Assembly: GCA_045598045.1 (NCBI GenBank)
Contig: JAZLLG010000055.1
Location: forward strand, 19,836-83,835
Reading direction: 5' to 3'
Source: RGIG3528 sp045598045
Lineage (GTDB): Bacteria; Bacillota; Clostridia; Lachnospirales; Lachnospiraceae
DNA length: 64,000 nucleotides
Below, in pieces: positions 1 through 9,144 of this stretch. Within the stretch, counting starts at the first letter, position 1; each line of letters opens with the position of its first letter. The notes beneath the pieces were generated by a model. That model did no database searches and was not told the DNA's origin. It saw nothing but the letters and a program-made list of their open reading frames with translations. The translations under genes were made by a program, and so were the position numbers.

Positions 1-1157
1 TTTTCAGCCTTCTTTGCATCAAGAAGCTTTTTGAACTCTTTCATGCCGTTTTCGATTGTAGCTTCGAAAGCAGTGATTTCCTTTGTGAGTTCTTTTACAA
101 TGAAATCATGGTTCTTTACAAGGTTCGGATATGCTTCGCCATATACCTTGTCAATGTAGATGTTTGCGCAGTCAACAAGATTAGCCTTGTTGAGGCCAAG
201 AAGTCTTCCCTGACGAACGGCACGACGGATAAGTCTTCTGAGTACATATCCGGCTCCGCCGTTTGAAGGTGTAAGCTTTGCTTCGTCACCGATAAGCATA
301 ACGGCAGTACGAATATGGTCAGCAACAATACGCATCGATCTTGTTGTCTTTTCATCAGCTTCGTATTTAATGTTTGAAGCTTTTTCAATGTATTCGATGG
401 TAGCAGAATGAACGTCTGTTTTATATACGTCGCTGAAGCCGTTAAGGAAAGCGAGGTTACGCTCAAGTCCCCAGCCTGTATCAACGTTTTTCTTTGAAAG
501 AGGTGTCAGTGTTCCGTCCTGATGCTTTTCATACTGCATGAAAACATCATTTCCGATTTCGGTGTACTTTCCGCAATGACATCCGGGGCCACAGTTGGGG
601 CCGCAGGCAGGAATATCCTTTACGTAGAACATTTCGGAGTCCGGACCGCACGGACCGAACTCAAGTCCCCACCAGTTGTCTTCTGCGGGAAGATAGAAAA
701 TATTTTCGGGCTTAAAGCCTGATGCTATACGACACTTAGCGCCTTCTTCGTCACGAGGTGCGTTCTCATCTCCTGCAAAAACAGTAGCAGCAAGATGATC
801 TCTGTCAAAACCGAAAACTTCCGTTAAAAGCTCATAGCTCCACTTGCAGCGGTCTTCTTTGAAATAATCACCGAGTGACCAGCTTCCCATCATCTCAAAG
901 AAAGTACCATGGCTTGTATCGCCGACGGAATCAATATCGTTTGTACGGACACAGCCCTGTACGTTACAAAGTCTTGTTCCCAAAGGATGTTTCTGACCAA
1001 GCAGATAAGGCATAAGAGGCTGCATTCCGGCAACGTTAAAGAGTACACCTGTGGAGCCGTCGGATACTAAAGAAACAGCACCGCAGTCAACATGACCACG
1101 CTCTGTATAGAATTTAATCCAAGCATTTCTGAGTTCTTTTGAAGTAAATGTCTTCAT
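1..1157 (-). CDS. alaS: Alanyl-tRNA synthetase, N-terminal part (runs off the window)
   Basis: Charges tRNA-Ala with alanine in the cytoplasm (class II synthetase). The minus-strand reading frame is open from the ATG at 1157 to base 1 without a stop, giving about 385 residues. It begins MKTFTSKELRNAWIKFY, the usual AlaRS opening, and contains the class II elements FNVAGMQPLMPYL, CVRTNDIDSVG, THHTFFEM-like SHGTFFEMMGSWS, WWGLEFGPCGPDSEM and DHIRTAVMLIGD followed by GAGYVLRRLIRRAVR. Only the catalytic and first tRNA-recognition part is here; editing and C-Ala domains lie beyond the edge. The start is supported by AGGAGA about 8 bases upstream and by a good promoter 43 bases before it. The leader is far too short for a T-box. 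Identification is secure. Confidence 0.96.
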   Translation of the reverse strand, partial: MKTFTSKELRNAWIKFYTERGHVDCGAVSLVSDGSTGVLFNVAGMQPLMPYLLGQKHPLGTRLCNVQGCVRTNDIDSVGDTSHGTFFEMMGSWSLGDYFKEDRCKWSYELLTEVFGFDRDHLAATVFAGDENAPRDEEGAKCRIASGFKPENIFYLPAEDNWWGLEFGPCGPDSEMFYVKDIPACGPNCGPGCHCGKYTEIGNDVFMQYEKHQDGTLTPLSKKNVDTGWGLERNLAFLNGFSDVYKTDVHSATIEYIEKASNIKYEADEKTTRSMRIVADHIRTAVMLIGDEAKLTPSNGGAGYVLRRLIRRAVRQGRLLGLNKANLVDCANIYIDKVYGEAYPNLVKNHDFIVKELTKEITAFEATIENGMKEFKKLLDAKKAE

Positions 1158-1199
1158 AACAATCTCCTGATATTTTTATTTCGTCAAAAAACTTTATAG

Positions 1200-1228
1200 A
1201 TTATAGAACAGCAATGTCTATTTTTCAA
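1200..1228 (-). promoter_or_regulatory. Predicted sigma-A promoter of alaS
   Basis: On the minus strand TTGAAA (1223-1228) is followed after exactly 17 bases by TATAAT (1200-1205). Transcription would start near 1193, leaving a leader of roughly 35 bases before the alaS ATG. Confidence 0.7.
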
Positions 1229-1257
1229 CTTTATTCTTTGACAATGTAATCAAAAAA

Positions 1258-1860
1258 TCAATCTTTGGGAACAGTGAAAATATTGGCGGTCTTTTTGGAA
1301 ATAACTCCCTTCTTATAGCAGGAGCTGCAAAGAGCGATGTATGATTCGTTTCCTCCCATCGCAACCTGCTCACCTTCATAAAGAATCTTTGTTCCGGAAA
1401 ACCTTGCATTCATAATGGCTTTTTTGCCGCAAGGACACATTGTTACTATTTCACGAATGGAATCGGCAAGCTCGAGAAGTCGCTTTGAACCTTCGAATGT
1501 ATGTGTAAGGAAGTCCGTTTTAAGACCGTAAGCCATAACAAAACACTTATTTTCATCAACGATTGCCCTGAGCTCTTCGACCTGAACAGCCGTAAGGAAC
1601 TGCGCTTCGTCAACAATAATATTGTCATATGTTTCAACGGGATCCGGAAGAACATCCTCTATCTTTGAATCAGGATAAACAAGAAGTGCCTCAGCAGAAA
1701 GACCGGCTCGCGACTTAACGATTGTGGCACCGTCCCTCGTATCAAGACTGGGTTTCAAAAGTGCAACCTTCTTGCCTTTATCTTCCCACGAAAATCTTGT
1801 CATAAGGGCATTTGCTGTTTTACTGGAGCCCATAACACCATAGTAAAAATACATCTTCAT
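1258..1860 (-). CDS. tdk: Thymidine kinase (type II)
   Basis: Phosphorylates thymidine to dTMP in the pyrimidine salvage pathway. The 200-residue product has the P-loop GVMGSSKT at 8-15, the DEAQ motif at 84-87 with the presumed catalytic Glu85, a substrate lasso around YGLKTDF (111-117), and a structural zinc site formed by C142, C144, C178 and C181 (a CxC plus a CxxC pair). A longer frame reaches 1896, but GGGGAG lies 9 bases before the ATG at 1860, so MKMYFYYG is the chosen start. The gene stands between the tRNA-Glu and alaS on the same strand. The family call is firm. Confidence 0.95.
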   Translation of the reverse strand: MKMYFYYGVMGSSKTANALMTRFSWEDKGKKVALLKPSLDTRDGATIVKSRAGLSAEALLVYPDSKIEDVLPDPVETYDNIIVDEAQFLTAVQVEELRAIVDENKCFVMAYGLKTDFLTHTFEGSKRLLELADSIREIVTMCPCGKKAIMNARFSGTKILYEGEQVAMGGNESYIALCSSCYKKGVISKKTANIFTVPKD

Positions 1861-1944
1861 AAATAACATCTCCCCGAAATTGAATACTCCGTTCATTATA
1901 ACCTTTTGAAAATTAAGGTCAAGGTAATAAATACCCGTAAAACG

Positions 1945-1967
1945 AAAAAAACTCCATCACTGGAGTT
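1945..1967 (-). terminator. Intrinsic terminator after tRNA-Glu
   Basis: On the minus strand AACTCCA, loop GTGA, TGGAGTT is followed directly by a run of T. It lies 33 bases past the tRNA 3' end and before tdk. Confidence 0.8.
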
Positions 1968-1999
1968 CAATCTGGGTTGGGCTGTATAATTACAGTTAG

Positions 2000-2071
2000 C
2001 AGCTCGTAGCGGAATCGAACCGCTGATTTCGCCGTGAGAGGGCGACGTCTTAGCCTCTTGACCAACGAGCC
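2000..2071 (-). tRNA. tRNA-Glu (anticodon CTC)
   Basis: The minus strand folds into a cloverleaf of 72 bases: acceptor GGCTCGT/ACGAGCT with one G-U pair at the end, D arm GTC...GAC, anticodon stem TCGCC/GGCGA with loop CTCTCAC, so anticodon CTC reading GAG codons, and T arm AGCGG-TTCGATT-CCGCT. Discriminator base is G and CCA is not encoded. It has its own promoter and terminator, so it is transcribed as a single-tRNA unit. Confidence 0.93.
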
Positions 2072-2076
2072 ATTTT

Positions 2077-2128
2077 GTCTGTTCTGTCGAACAGACGTTA
2101 TATTACACTATAAATTGCAAAAAATCAA
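2077..2128 (-). promoter_or_regulatory. tRNA-Glu promoter and leader hairpin
   Basis: TTGATT (2123-2128), a 17-base spacer and TAATAT (2100-2105) form a sigma-A type promoter on the minus strand. Just downstream, GTCTGTTC/GAACAGAC (2077-2096, loop of 4) is a perfect 8-bp hairpin ending 5 bases before the mature tRNA; it may guide 5' processing or simply be a spacer. Confidence 0.7.
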
Positions 2129-2197
2129 GTAAAACATTAAGGAGAATTCGGGCAAATTGTCAGAATGTGCGGCTTCAAACGACAAATTGTATCAGTT

Positions 2198-5100
2198 TTA
2201 TAGCTGAAACAAATCCGAAAAGCTGATTTGGTCAGTTTCGGGAATATCTCCGATGATGCCGAGCCTTGACATTGTATCTATTGCACTCTGCGGAATATGT
2301 GCCCTGTCTTTGATATTCTGCTTGGATGTAAACGGACCATCCTTGCAAGCCTCAAACAACTGGTCTGCAGCTTTTTCTCCAAGGCCTTCAATCGTATCAA
2401 AGGAAGGCATAATCTTGTCATCGATAATCTGGAAAGCATGAGCCTTCGCACGGAAAAGATCGATCGGCATGAAATCATAGCCTCTTGCATACATTTCGAG
2501 AACGGATTTCATGTTCATGTATGTTGTTTCGTCTTTTGCCGTTCCCTTGTGCTCATCAAGGTCCTTCTTAATCTTTGTCATGTTCTTGATAAGCTTATCC
2601 TTTCCGAGGCACATGAGCTCATAGTTGAAGGCTGCCGCACGGATGCCGAAGTATGCCGAATAGTATGCAAGCGGTTTATAAACCTTAAACCAGGCAACAC
2701 GGAAAGCCATCATAATATATGCACAGGCATGTGCTTTCGGGAACATGTACTGAATTTTCTTGCATGACCAAATATACCAATCCGGAACACCGTGTTCTTT
2801 CATTTCGGCTTCCTGTTCTTCGGTAAGTCCTCTTCCCTTACGGACGGATTCCATTATTTTAAAAGAGTGTCCGGGGTCAACATTTTTATTAATGAGGTAC
2901 AGCATGATGTCATCTCGGGTACATATAGCCTGTTTAAGGTTACACGTGCCATTCTGAATAAGCAACTGTGCATTGTTTGCATAAACATCAGTACCATGTG
3001 AAAGGCCTGAAATACGAACCATGTCCGAAAAGCAGTCGGGCTTTGTTTCACGTAACATATTCATGGCATTATCTGTGCCGAGCTCCGGAAGACCAAGCGA
3101 ACCCATATCAATTCCCATAATGTCTTCAGGCTTAATTCCGAGTGCTTCCGTTCCATGGAAAAGTGAAATAACCTTTTTATCATCCATCGGAATTGTTTTT
3201 GCATCGATGCCGGTAAGTTCCTCAAGTCGCTTAATCATTGTAGGATCATCGTGACCGAGTATATCGAGCTTAAGAAGATTATGGTCGATTGAGTGGTAGT
3301 CGAAATGCGTCGTAACAATATTGGATGTCATATCATTTGCGGGATGCTGAACAGGTGTAAATGAGTCAATATCCTCGCCGACGGGAAGAACGATAATTCC
3401 GCCGGGATGCTGCCCGGTTGAACGTCTGACACCGACGCATCCTTTTGAAATTCGCTCAAGTTCTGCTTTTCTATGAGTCGTGCCGTGATCTTCATCATAC
3501 TTGAGTGCAAAGCCGTAGGCTGTCTTTTCGGCAACGGTGCCTACGGTACCGGCTTTAAAAGTCTGGCCCTTTCCGAAGATAACTTCGGTGTAGTCATGAG
3601 CTTTTGACTGATATTCACCGGAGAAGTTCAGGTCGATATCCGGCTCCTTGTCGCAGTTGAATCCAAGGAACGTTTCAAAAGGAATATCCGCTCCGTCCTT
3701 TGTAAGCTTTTCACCACATACGGGACAGATTTTGTCAGGCATGTCAAAGCCGCAAATTGCTTCGCGCTGAAAAGCCTTAACCTCTTCGGAATCAAAATCG
3801 GAATATTTGCACTTAGGACAGAAATAATGAGCCGGAAGCGGGTTAACCTCGGTAATTCCGGCCATCGTGGCTACAAAAGAAGAACCAACGGAGCCACGGG
3901 AACCAACGAGATAACCGTCCTCATTCGACTTCCAAACCAGTTTCTGAGCAATAATATACATAACGGAATAGCCGTTTTTAATAATTGAAGACAGTTCCGT
4001 TTCAAGTCGGTTTTCAACAATGGGCGGCAACGGATCTCCATACATGGAATGCGCCTTGTCATGACATATCTTTGTGAGGGTTTCCTCCGAGTTTTCAATT
4101 ACGGGAGGACATTTATCCGGACGTACAGGGTCCATATGCTCAATCTGTTCCCAAATTTTGAGAGGATTCTCAATAACAACCTCTCTGCATTTTTTCTGCC
4201 CGAGATATTCAAATTCGGCAAGCATTTCCTGGGTTGTCCGAAGGAAAAGTGGCGCCTGCCTGTCTGCATCCGAAAAGCCTTTTGAATGCATGATAAGCCT
4301 TCTGTAAACCTCGTCCTCGGGGTTAAGGAAATGTACGTCACACGTAGCGCAAACAGGCTTACCGTACTCCTCGCCAAGCTGTACAATACGCTCATTGATA
4401 CGAATCAAATCATCTTCACTCTGAATCTGAGGAATTTTCTCTTCATCAATCATGAAGTTGTTGTTCCCAAGAGGTTGGATCTCATAATAGTCGTAAAACT
4501 CACAAAGTGAAGAAATTACATCCTGCGAATCCTCCTCGAGAAGTGCCCTGTAAAGCTCACCTGCTTCACAGGCGGAGCCGATAATAAGCCCTTCCCTTCT
4601 TTCCGAAAGAAGACTCTTAGGGATTTTCGGAGCCTTTTTAAAATAAGTCAGATGACTCTTGGAAATCATTTTATAGAGATTGTACCGACCTGTAATATTT
4701 TTGCAGAGGACAATACAATGATAAGGATGCATATTTCGGATAGCTTCGTCCGAAGGCTTAAATGCTTCGGCAGCTTCAGCAAGCGTATGAACGTTTTTAC
4801 CGTCCATAATATTTACAAGCTTACGATATATTTCAGCAGTACACTCCGCATCGTCAACAGCCCTGTGATGATTTTCCAAAGATACGTTAAGCTCATTGGC
4901 AAGCGTATTGAGCTTATAGTTTTTAAGTCCGGTAAGAAGGCCTTGTGCAAGACCGACAGTATCTACAATTGTCGGAGCATATTCAAGACCAAGGAGGCCG
5001 GCATTATGCTTTATGAAGCCTGTATCGAAGCTTGCATTATGAGCAACAATAACAGCATCCCCACAAAAATCAAGAAACTTCGGCAAAACATCCGAAATAA

Positions 5101-6772
5101 GGGGTGCATCGGCAACCATGGAATCACTTATGTGAGTTTTTGTTTCAATTTCCGCAGGAATGGGAATCTCAGGATTGACAAAGGTGCTGAATCTGTCGGT
5201 TATTTCGTTGTTTACAAGCTTAACGGCGCCTATTTCAATTATTTTATTATGTTTTGCATAAAGTCCGGTTGTTTCAATGTCAAAAACTACAGTTGTAGAA
5301 CCAAAGCTCTGCCCTTTATCATTTTTGATAAAGTCGCACATATCGTTAACAAGATATATCTCACAGCCGTAGATTATCTTGAACTGTTTGGCACGTTCGG
5401 CTATTTCGGGATCTTTTGACTTAAGGAGCTTGTCTCTGTAGAAATGGAATGCATCGGTAAAGCCCTGCACAACACCATGGTCGGTGATAGCAACACCCGG
5501 ATGTCCGAAATCGAAAGCAGTTTTAATGAGGTCTTTCGGGTCAACGACACCATCCATATCACTCATCATTGTATGTGCATGGAGCTCAACTCTCTTTACA
5601 TCACTGGTATCCTTACGCTTCGTAACAAAATCAGGAATGGACTTAATTCCCGAGATGCTGGAAATGGTAACTTCTTTTTCGAATGTATCGTACTTGGGAA
5701 TACCCATAAGTTTGACACATTTTCCTTCAGCAAGAAGAGGTTTCATTTCATCAAGCTCTTCCTTACTCAAAAAGAGCTTACATGTTATTGTGTCGGTAAA
5801 ATCCGTAATAGCAAATTTGACAATAAAGCTCTCTTTATTACGAATCTGGACAGGGTCATCAAATTTGATGATTTTACCGTATATGGCAATTTCTCTGAAT
5901 CCTTCGATAATTTCAAGAATAGGAGTTGTCTTAAGGTCTTCGCTGTCAAACAAATGACCATAAAAAAGTTCGGGGTCCTCTTCCAGTTTCTTCTTGATGA
6001 ATTTGGAAGAATAAGTTTTTGTAAAGCCTTTTCCGTTGTCTTTATTCTTTTGTGCATCCTGCTTGTTTTCAGGAGCAGCCTTTGTTTCCGGCTTTGTATT
6101 TTTAGCGGTTTCGGGTTTATTCTGTTTTGGTTTGTCGGTTTCTTCCGTCTTACGAAGTTTTTTGATTACCTGTTTTCTTTCATTTTCATTTATTTGAGCT
6201 TCGTAATCGCTGACGGTATGCATGGGAGCTTCGTCTTCATCGTCTTTTATCGAAACGCCTTCAGCCTCAACCCACTTGAAGTCAATAACAACATCAAAAG
6301 AAAAACGTTCCTTAAAGTATTCAGTAAGAAACGTTCTGATTTCATCTGCAAGATCACGATTAAGAAAAGTATCCTGCGATGTGAGTTCAAGATGATATGT
6401 TCCGTCCTCGGTACAGGTAAAGCTGTCTTCTGCTTCATCCAGAAATCTGTACTCAAAACCGGATTTGAACTTAATCTCCTCGAGTATGTTCTTTTTATTC
6501 ATACTCCATATACTTGAGGGATTATAAACATCAGAAAGCTTATATCTGACATCAAGTGAAGCAACAATTCCTTTTGAGCGGAAATACTCTTTATTCAGAG
6601 CTTTTTCCATATCCTTGATGTCACGATAGTCAAGAAGATGTGTACTTTCGAGGATGATTGTAAGATTACCGGTGACCTTGTCGGCAAGAACCTTAACAAG
6701 ATTTACATCATCAAAAACCTGATTTGCTTTTTTTCCCGCATTCATTTCGGGGAATATGTCAAATAAGCTCAT
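2198..6772 (-). CDS. polC: DNA polymerase III alpha subunit, PolC type
   Basis: Leading-strand replicative polymerase of Firmicutes. The 1524-residue product is normal family length. Order of domains: N-terminal region, a charged Lys/Glu/Pro linker near 190-250, OB fold near 270-380, PHP domain starting at RVELHAHTMMSD (394-405), inserted DEDDh proofreading exonuclease with DIETTG at 498-503, then the C-family polymerase with GSRGSVGSSF, STGQHPGG, DYHSIDHNLLKLDILG and a Cys-rich zinc site (CPKC ... CPVCGEKL). Its ATG at 6772 overlaps the end of ispG by 14 bases and is preceded by GGAGAT. It is the last gene of the pyrH-frr-uppS-cdsA-dxr-rseP-ispG run. No clear terminator follows within 100 bases. 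Confidence 0.97.
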   Translation of the reverse strand: MSLFDIFPEMNAGKKANQVFDDVNLVKVLADKVTGNLTIILESTHLLDYRDIKDMEKALNKEYFRSKGIVASLDVRYKLSDVYNPSSIWSMNKKNILEEIKFKSGFEYRFLDEAEDSFTCTEDGTYHLELTSQDTFLNRDLADEIRTFLTEYFKERFSFDVVIDFKWVEAEGVSIKDDEDEAPMHTVSDYEAQINENERKQVIKKLRKTEETDKPKQNKPETAKNTKPETKAAPENKQDAQKNKDNGKGFTKTYSSKFIKKKLEEDPELFYGHLFDSEDLKTTPILEIIEGFREIAIYGKIIKFDDPVQIRNKESFIVKFAITDFTDTITCKLFLSKEELDEMKPLLAEGKCVKLMGIPKYDTFEKEVTISSISGIKSIPDFVTKRKDTSDVKRVELHAHTMMSDMDGVVDPKDLIKTAFDFGHPGVAITDHGVVQGFTDAFHFYRDKLLKSKDPEIAERAKQFKIIYGCEIYLVNDMCDFIKNDKGQSFGSTTVVFDIETTGLYAKHNKIIEIGAVKLVNNEITDRFSTFVNPEIPIPAEIETKTHISDSMVADAPLISDVLPKFLDFCGDAVIVAHNASFDTGFIKHNAGLLGLEYAPTIVDTVGLAQGLLTGLKNYKLNTLANELNVSLENHHRAVDDAECTAEIYRKLVNIMDGKNVHTLAEAAEAFKPSDEAIRNMHPYHCIVLCKNITGRYNLYKMISKSHLTYFKKAPKIPKSLLSERREGLIIGSACEAGELYRALLEEDSQDVISSLCEFYDYYEIQPLGNNNFMIDEEKIPQIQSEDDLIRINERIVQLGEEYGKPVCATCDVHFLNPEDEVYRRLIMHSKGFSDADRQAPLFLRTTQEMLAEFEYLGQKKCREVVIENPLKIWEQIEHMDPVRPDKCPPVIENSEETLTKICHDKAHSMYGDPLPPIVENRLETELSSIIKNGYSVMYIIAQKLVWKSNEDGYLVGSRGSVGSSFVATMAGITEVNPLPAHYFCPKCKYSDFDSEEVKAFQREAICGFDMPDKICPVCGEKLTKDGADIPFETFLGFNCDKEPDIDLNFSGEYQSKAHDYTEVIFGKGQTFKAGTVGTVAEKTAYGFALKYDEDHGTTHRKAELERISKGCVGVRRSTGQHPGGIIVLPVGEDIDSFTPVQHPANDMTSNIVTTHFDYHSIDHNLLKLDILGHDDPTMIKRLEELTGIDAKTIPMDDKKVISLFHGTEALGIKPEDIMGIDMGSLGLPELGTDNAMNMLRETKPDCFSDMVRISGLSHGTDVYANNAQLLIQNGTCNLKQAICTRDDIMLYLINKNVDPGHSFKIMESVRKGRGLTEEQEAEMKEHGVPDWYIWSCKKIQYMFPKAHACAYIMMAFRVAWFKVYKPLAYYSAYFGIRAAAFNYELMCLGKDKLIKNMTKIKKDLDEHKGTAKDETTYMNMKSVLEMYARGYDFMPIDLFRAKAHAFQIIDDKIMPSFDTIEGLGEKAADQLFEACKDGPFTSKQNIKDRAHIPQSAIDTMSRLGIIGDIPETDQISFSDLFQL

Positions 6773-7802
6773 TTATCTCCTTAAGAAGCTCGTTAAGTAG
6801 CTCCTCCTCTTTGCATTTACGGATTATCTCACCTTTTTTGATGATTACTCCTTCACCGTTACCTCCGGCAATACCAAGGTCCGCTTCCCTTGCTTCGCCG
6901 GGCCCGTTAACGGCACAGCCCATTACTGCTACTTTAATATCAAGCGGATAATCTCTGACTGCTTCATTTACCTTTTCGGCAAGGCCGATAAGATCGATTC
7001 TTGTTCTGCCGCATGTAGGACATGAAACAACTTCAATACCGCGTTTTCTTAATCCGAGAGCACGAAGTATGTCTTTGGCGGCATAAATTTCTTCAACAGG
7101 CTTTGCAGTAAGTGAAACACGGATCGTATCTCCAATGCCTTTGGAAAGAATGCCCGAAAGACCAACGGATGACTTAATAAGGCCGCTTCGTAAAGTGCCT
7201 GCTTCGGTAATGCCGACATGCAAAGGATGTGTAGTTTTATCAGCTATTACTTCATGAGCCTTAATGCACATTTGAACATCGGAAGACTTAATGCTTATAA
7301 CAAGATTGTCATAGCCCATGTCTTCAATAATGGAAGCCTGATTTAATGCACTCTCAACAAGGCCTTCTGCGGTAACACCACCATACTTCTGAATAAGGCT
7401 CTTTTCAAGGGAGCCGGAATTAACACCGACACGAATGGGAATGTTTCTCTCCTTTGCACAGTCAACAACAGCTTTAACACGCTCTGTGCTTCCTATGTTT
7501 CCGGGGTTTATACGAATTTTGTCGGCACCGTTTTCCATAGCAGCTATTGCAAGCTTATAATCAAAATGAATGTCTGCAACAAGAGGAATATGGATTCTCT
7601 TTTTAATTTCACGAAAAGCCTCTGCTGCCTCCTGCGTGGGTACAGCACTTCTGATTATCTCACATCCTGCCTTTTCAAGCTCAAGAATCTGAGCAACGGT
7701 TGCCTCCACATCCTCTGTTTTTGTATTGGTCATGGATTGGATGGCAATTGGGTTGCCACCGCCGATAGAAACATTTCCGATTTTTACTTCATGTGTGTTC
7801 AT
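6759..7802 (-). CDS. ispG: 4-hydroxy-3-methylbut-2-en-1-yl diphosphate synthase
   Basis: Penultimate enzyme of the methylerythritol phosphate (MEP) isoprenoid pathway; reductively opens methylerythritol cyclodiphosphate using a 4Fe-4S cluster. The 347 residues form a TIM barrel (IQSMTNTKTED, ADIHFDYKLA, RINPGNIG, RVGVNSGSLE) and a C-terminal cluster domain with C261 and C264 (SCPTCGRT), C296 (MGCAVNGPGEA) and Glu303. It sits between rseP (8 bases upstream) and polC (14-base overlap), beside dxr and uppS, so three isoprenoid steps share this operon; ispH is at 29.4-31.3 kb. Confidence 0.97.
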   Translation of the reverse strand: MNTHEVKIGNVSIGGGNPIAIQSMTNTKTEDVEATVAQILELEKAGCEIIRSAVPTQEAAEAFREIKKRIHIPLVADIHFDYKLAIAAMENGADKIRINPGNIGSTERVKAVVDCAKERNIPIRVGVNSGSLEKSLIQKYGGVTAEGLVESALNQASIIEDMGYDNLVISIKSSDVQMCIKAHEVIADKTTHPLHVGITEAGTLRSGLIKSSVGLSGILSKGIGDTIRVSLTAKPVEEIYAAKDILRALGLRKRGIEVVSCPTCGRTRIDLIGLAEKVNEAVRDYPLDIKVAVMGCAVNGPGEAREADLGIAGGNGEGVIIKKGEIIRKCKEEELLNELLKEINELI

Positions 7803-7810
7803 TTGCTGCC

Positions 7811-9130
7811 TCAGAAGAAAATACGTCTTATATCGTTAAAGAATACAACAACCATCAGTAACATAAGAAGAATAAACCCAACAAGATTTACGATGCCCTC
7901 AAACTTTCTGTTTAGAGGTTTACCCATTATTGCTTCAACAAGAAGAAGGAAAAACCTTCCGCCGTCGAGTGCCGGAATAGGTAAAAGATTCATAACACCG
8001 AGATTTGCCGAAAGAAGGATACAGATGTACATCATTTGAAGTACAACATCAAGAGTGCTTCCTACAGCCTTTGTCTCCTCGTAGGAATCCCCTATCATAT
8101 CAACAATGCCTACGACACCGCTTAAATCATTTGCTGAGAACTTTCCGCTTATAAGCATGCCGAGGTTCTTGAAGGTAATCTGAATCCAGTACTTGACTTC
8201 GACAGCGCTGTACCTGATTACTCCGATGAAATCGGTTTTGTCACGGTAAAGATTGTAACCGATACCTGTGGCGTATTTATTGCTGTCAAGCTTTGGTACT
8301 ATTGATGCTGTGTATTCAGTGCCTTCACGCTCGTAAGTAATGGTAACTGCTTCATCGGTAAGAGGATAGTCATTGATTGTCTGTGAAAGCTCCTCACCGG
8401 ATCTGATCGGCATACCGTTGTAAGAAGTTATTACATCCCCTGCTTTAAGTCCTGCAAGAGCAAAAGGATAACCTTCAACAAGCTCTCTGATTTCTGCTCT
8501 GTTGGTGTTTCCATCATAAGTAAAGCCAAGAAGATACTTCTTGATTTTCTCGGGAATAAGCCTTGTCTCGAACTTCTGTCCGTCACGCCTGTAAACAATA
8601 TCAATGCCTTCTCCGTCAAGGTCTTCATAGGCAAAATACATGTCAACCTGACGGCCGATGGACGTACGATGTCCGTTTATGCTGTAAATCTCATCACCTT
8701 TTTGAAGACCGGCAACCGCACCCGGTCCGTCTTTGGTTACAGAAGTAACAAAAGGCTTGTCAATGCCCGCTAACGCAGTAATGAAAAGTGAGAAAATAAA
8801 TGCAAGGACAAAGTTGAAAACAGGGCCTGCAAGAATGACTGACATTCTTCTCCAAACGGACTTGGAATAAAAAGAGCCCTCTAAAGGAGCAGGATCCTTA
8901 TTTTCATCGTCATCAAACAAGTCCTCCCCAAGCATCTGGCATGCTCCTCCGAAAGGAAGAAGCTTAACGGAATACTTTGTACCATTTATTGTTTTACCGA
9001 AAAGCGTAGGGCCAAGACCAATAGAAAATTCAATAACCTTTATGCCGTTCTTTTTTGCAAGCAAAAGATGACCGAATTCATGGAAAATGATTATTAACGA
9101 GAAAATCAGTATTGCTATTACTATCTTCAT
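7811..9130 (-). CDS. rseP: Site-2 intramembrane zinc metalloprotease RseP/YluC type
   Basis: Multi-pass membrane protease that cuts anti-sigma factors or signal-peptide remnants inside the membrane. The 439 residues start with a membrane helix containing HEFGH (17-21), the zinc site; a second helix near the C terminus carries the third ligand in NLLPIPALDGG. Between them are two PDZ-like domains, near 115-185 and 205-275. In Firmicutes the gene normally lies between dxr and the downstream housekeeping genes, exactly as here (dxr 14 bases upstream, ispG downstream). The substrate cannot be read from the sequence. Confidence 0.94.
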   Translation of the reverse strand: MKIVIAILIFSLIIIFHEFGHLLLAKKNGIKVIEFSIGLGPTLFGKTINGTKYSVKLLPFGGACQMLGEDLFDDDENKDPAPLEGSFYSKSVWRRMSVILAGPVFNFVLAFIFSLFITALAGIDKPFVTSVTKDGPGAVAGLQKGDEIYSINGHRTSIGRQVDMYFAYEDLDGEGIDIVYRRDGQKFETRLIPEKIKKYLLGFTYDGNTNRAEIRELVEGYPFALAGLKAGDVITSYNGMPIRSGEELSQTINDYPLTDEAVTITYEREGTEYTASIVPKLDSNKYATGIGYNLYRDKTDFIGVIRYSAVEVKYWIQITFKNLGMLISGKFSANDLSGVVGIVDMIGDSYEETKAVGSTLDVVLQMMYICILLSANLGVMNLLPIPALDGGRFFLLLVEAIMGKPLNRKFEGIVNLVGFILLMLLMVVVFFNDIRRIFF

Positions 9131-9144
9131 TTTATCTCCGAAAA

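Noticed and set aside
1158..1199. T-box riboswitch before alaS
   Set aside because: The predicted leader is about 35 bases, far too short.
2129..2197. Terminator after polC
   Set aside because: Only a weak 5-bp TTGTC/GACAA pairing without a T run was found.
4652..6517. Long plus-strand frames of 255 and 357 codons opposite polC
   Set aside because: They lie wholly on the antisense strand of polC, have no family features, and the polC frame is complete and conserved.
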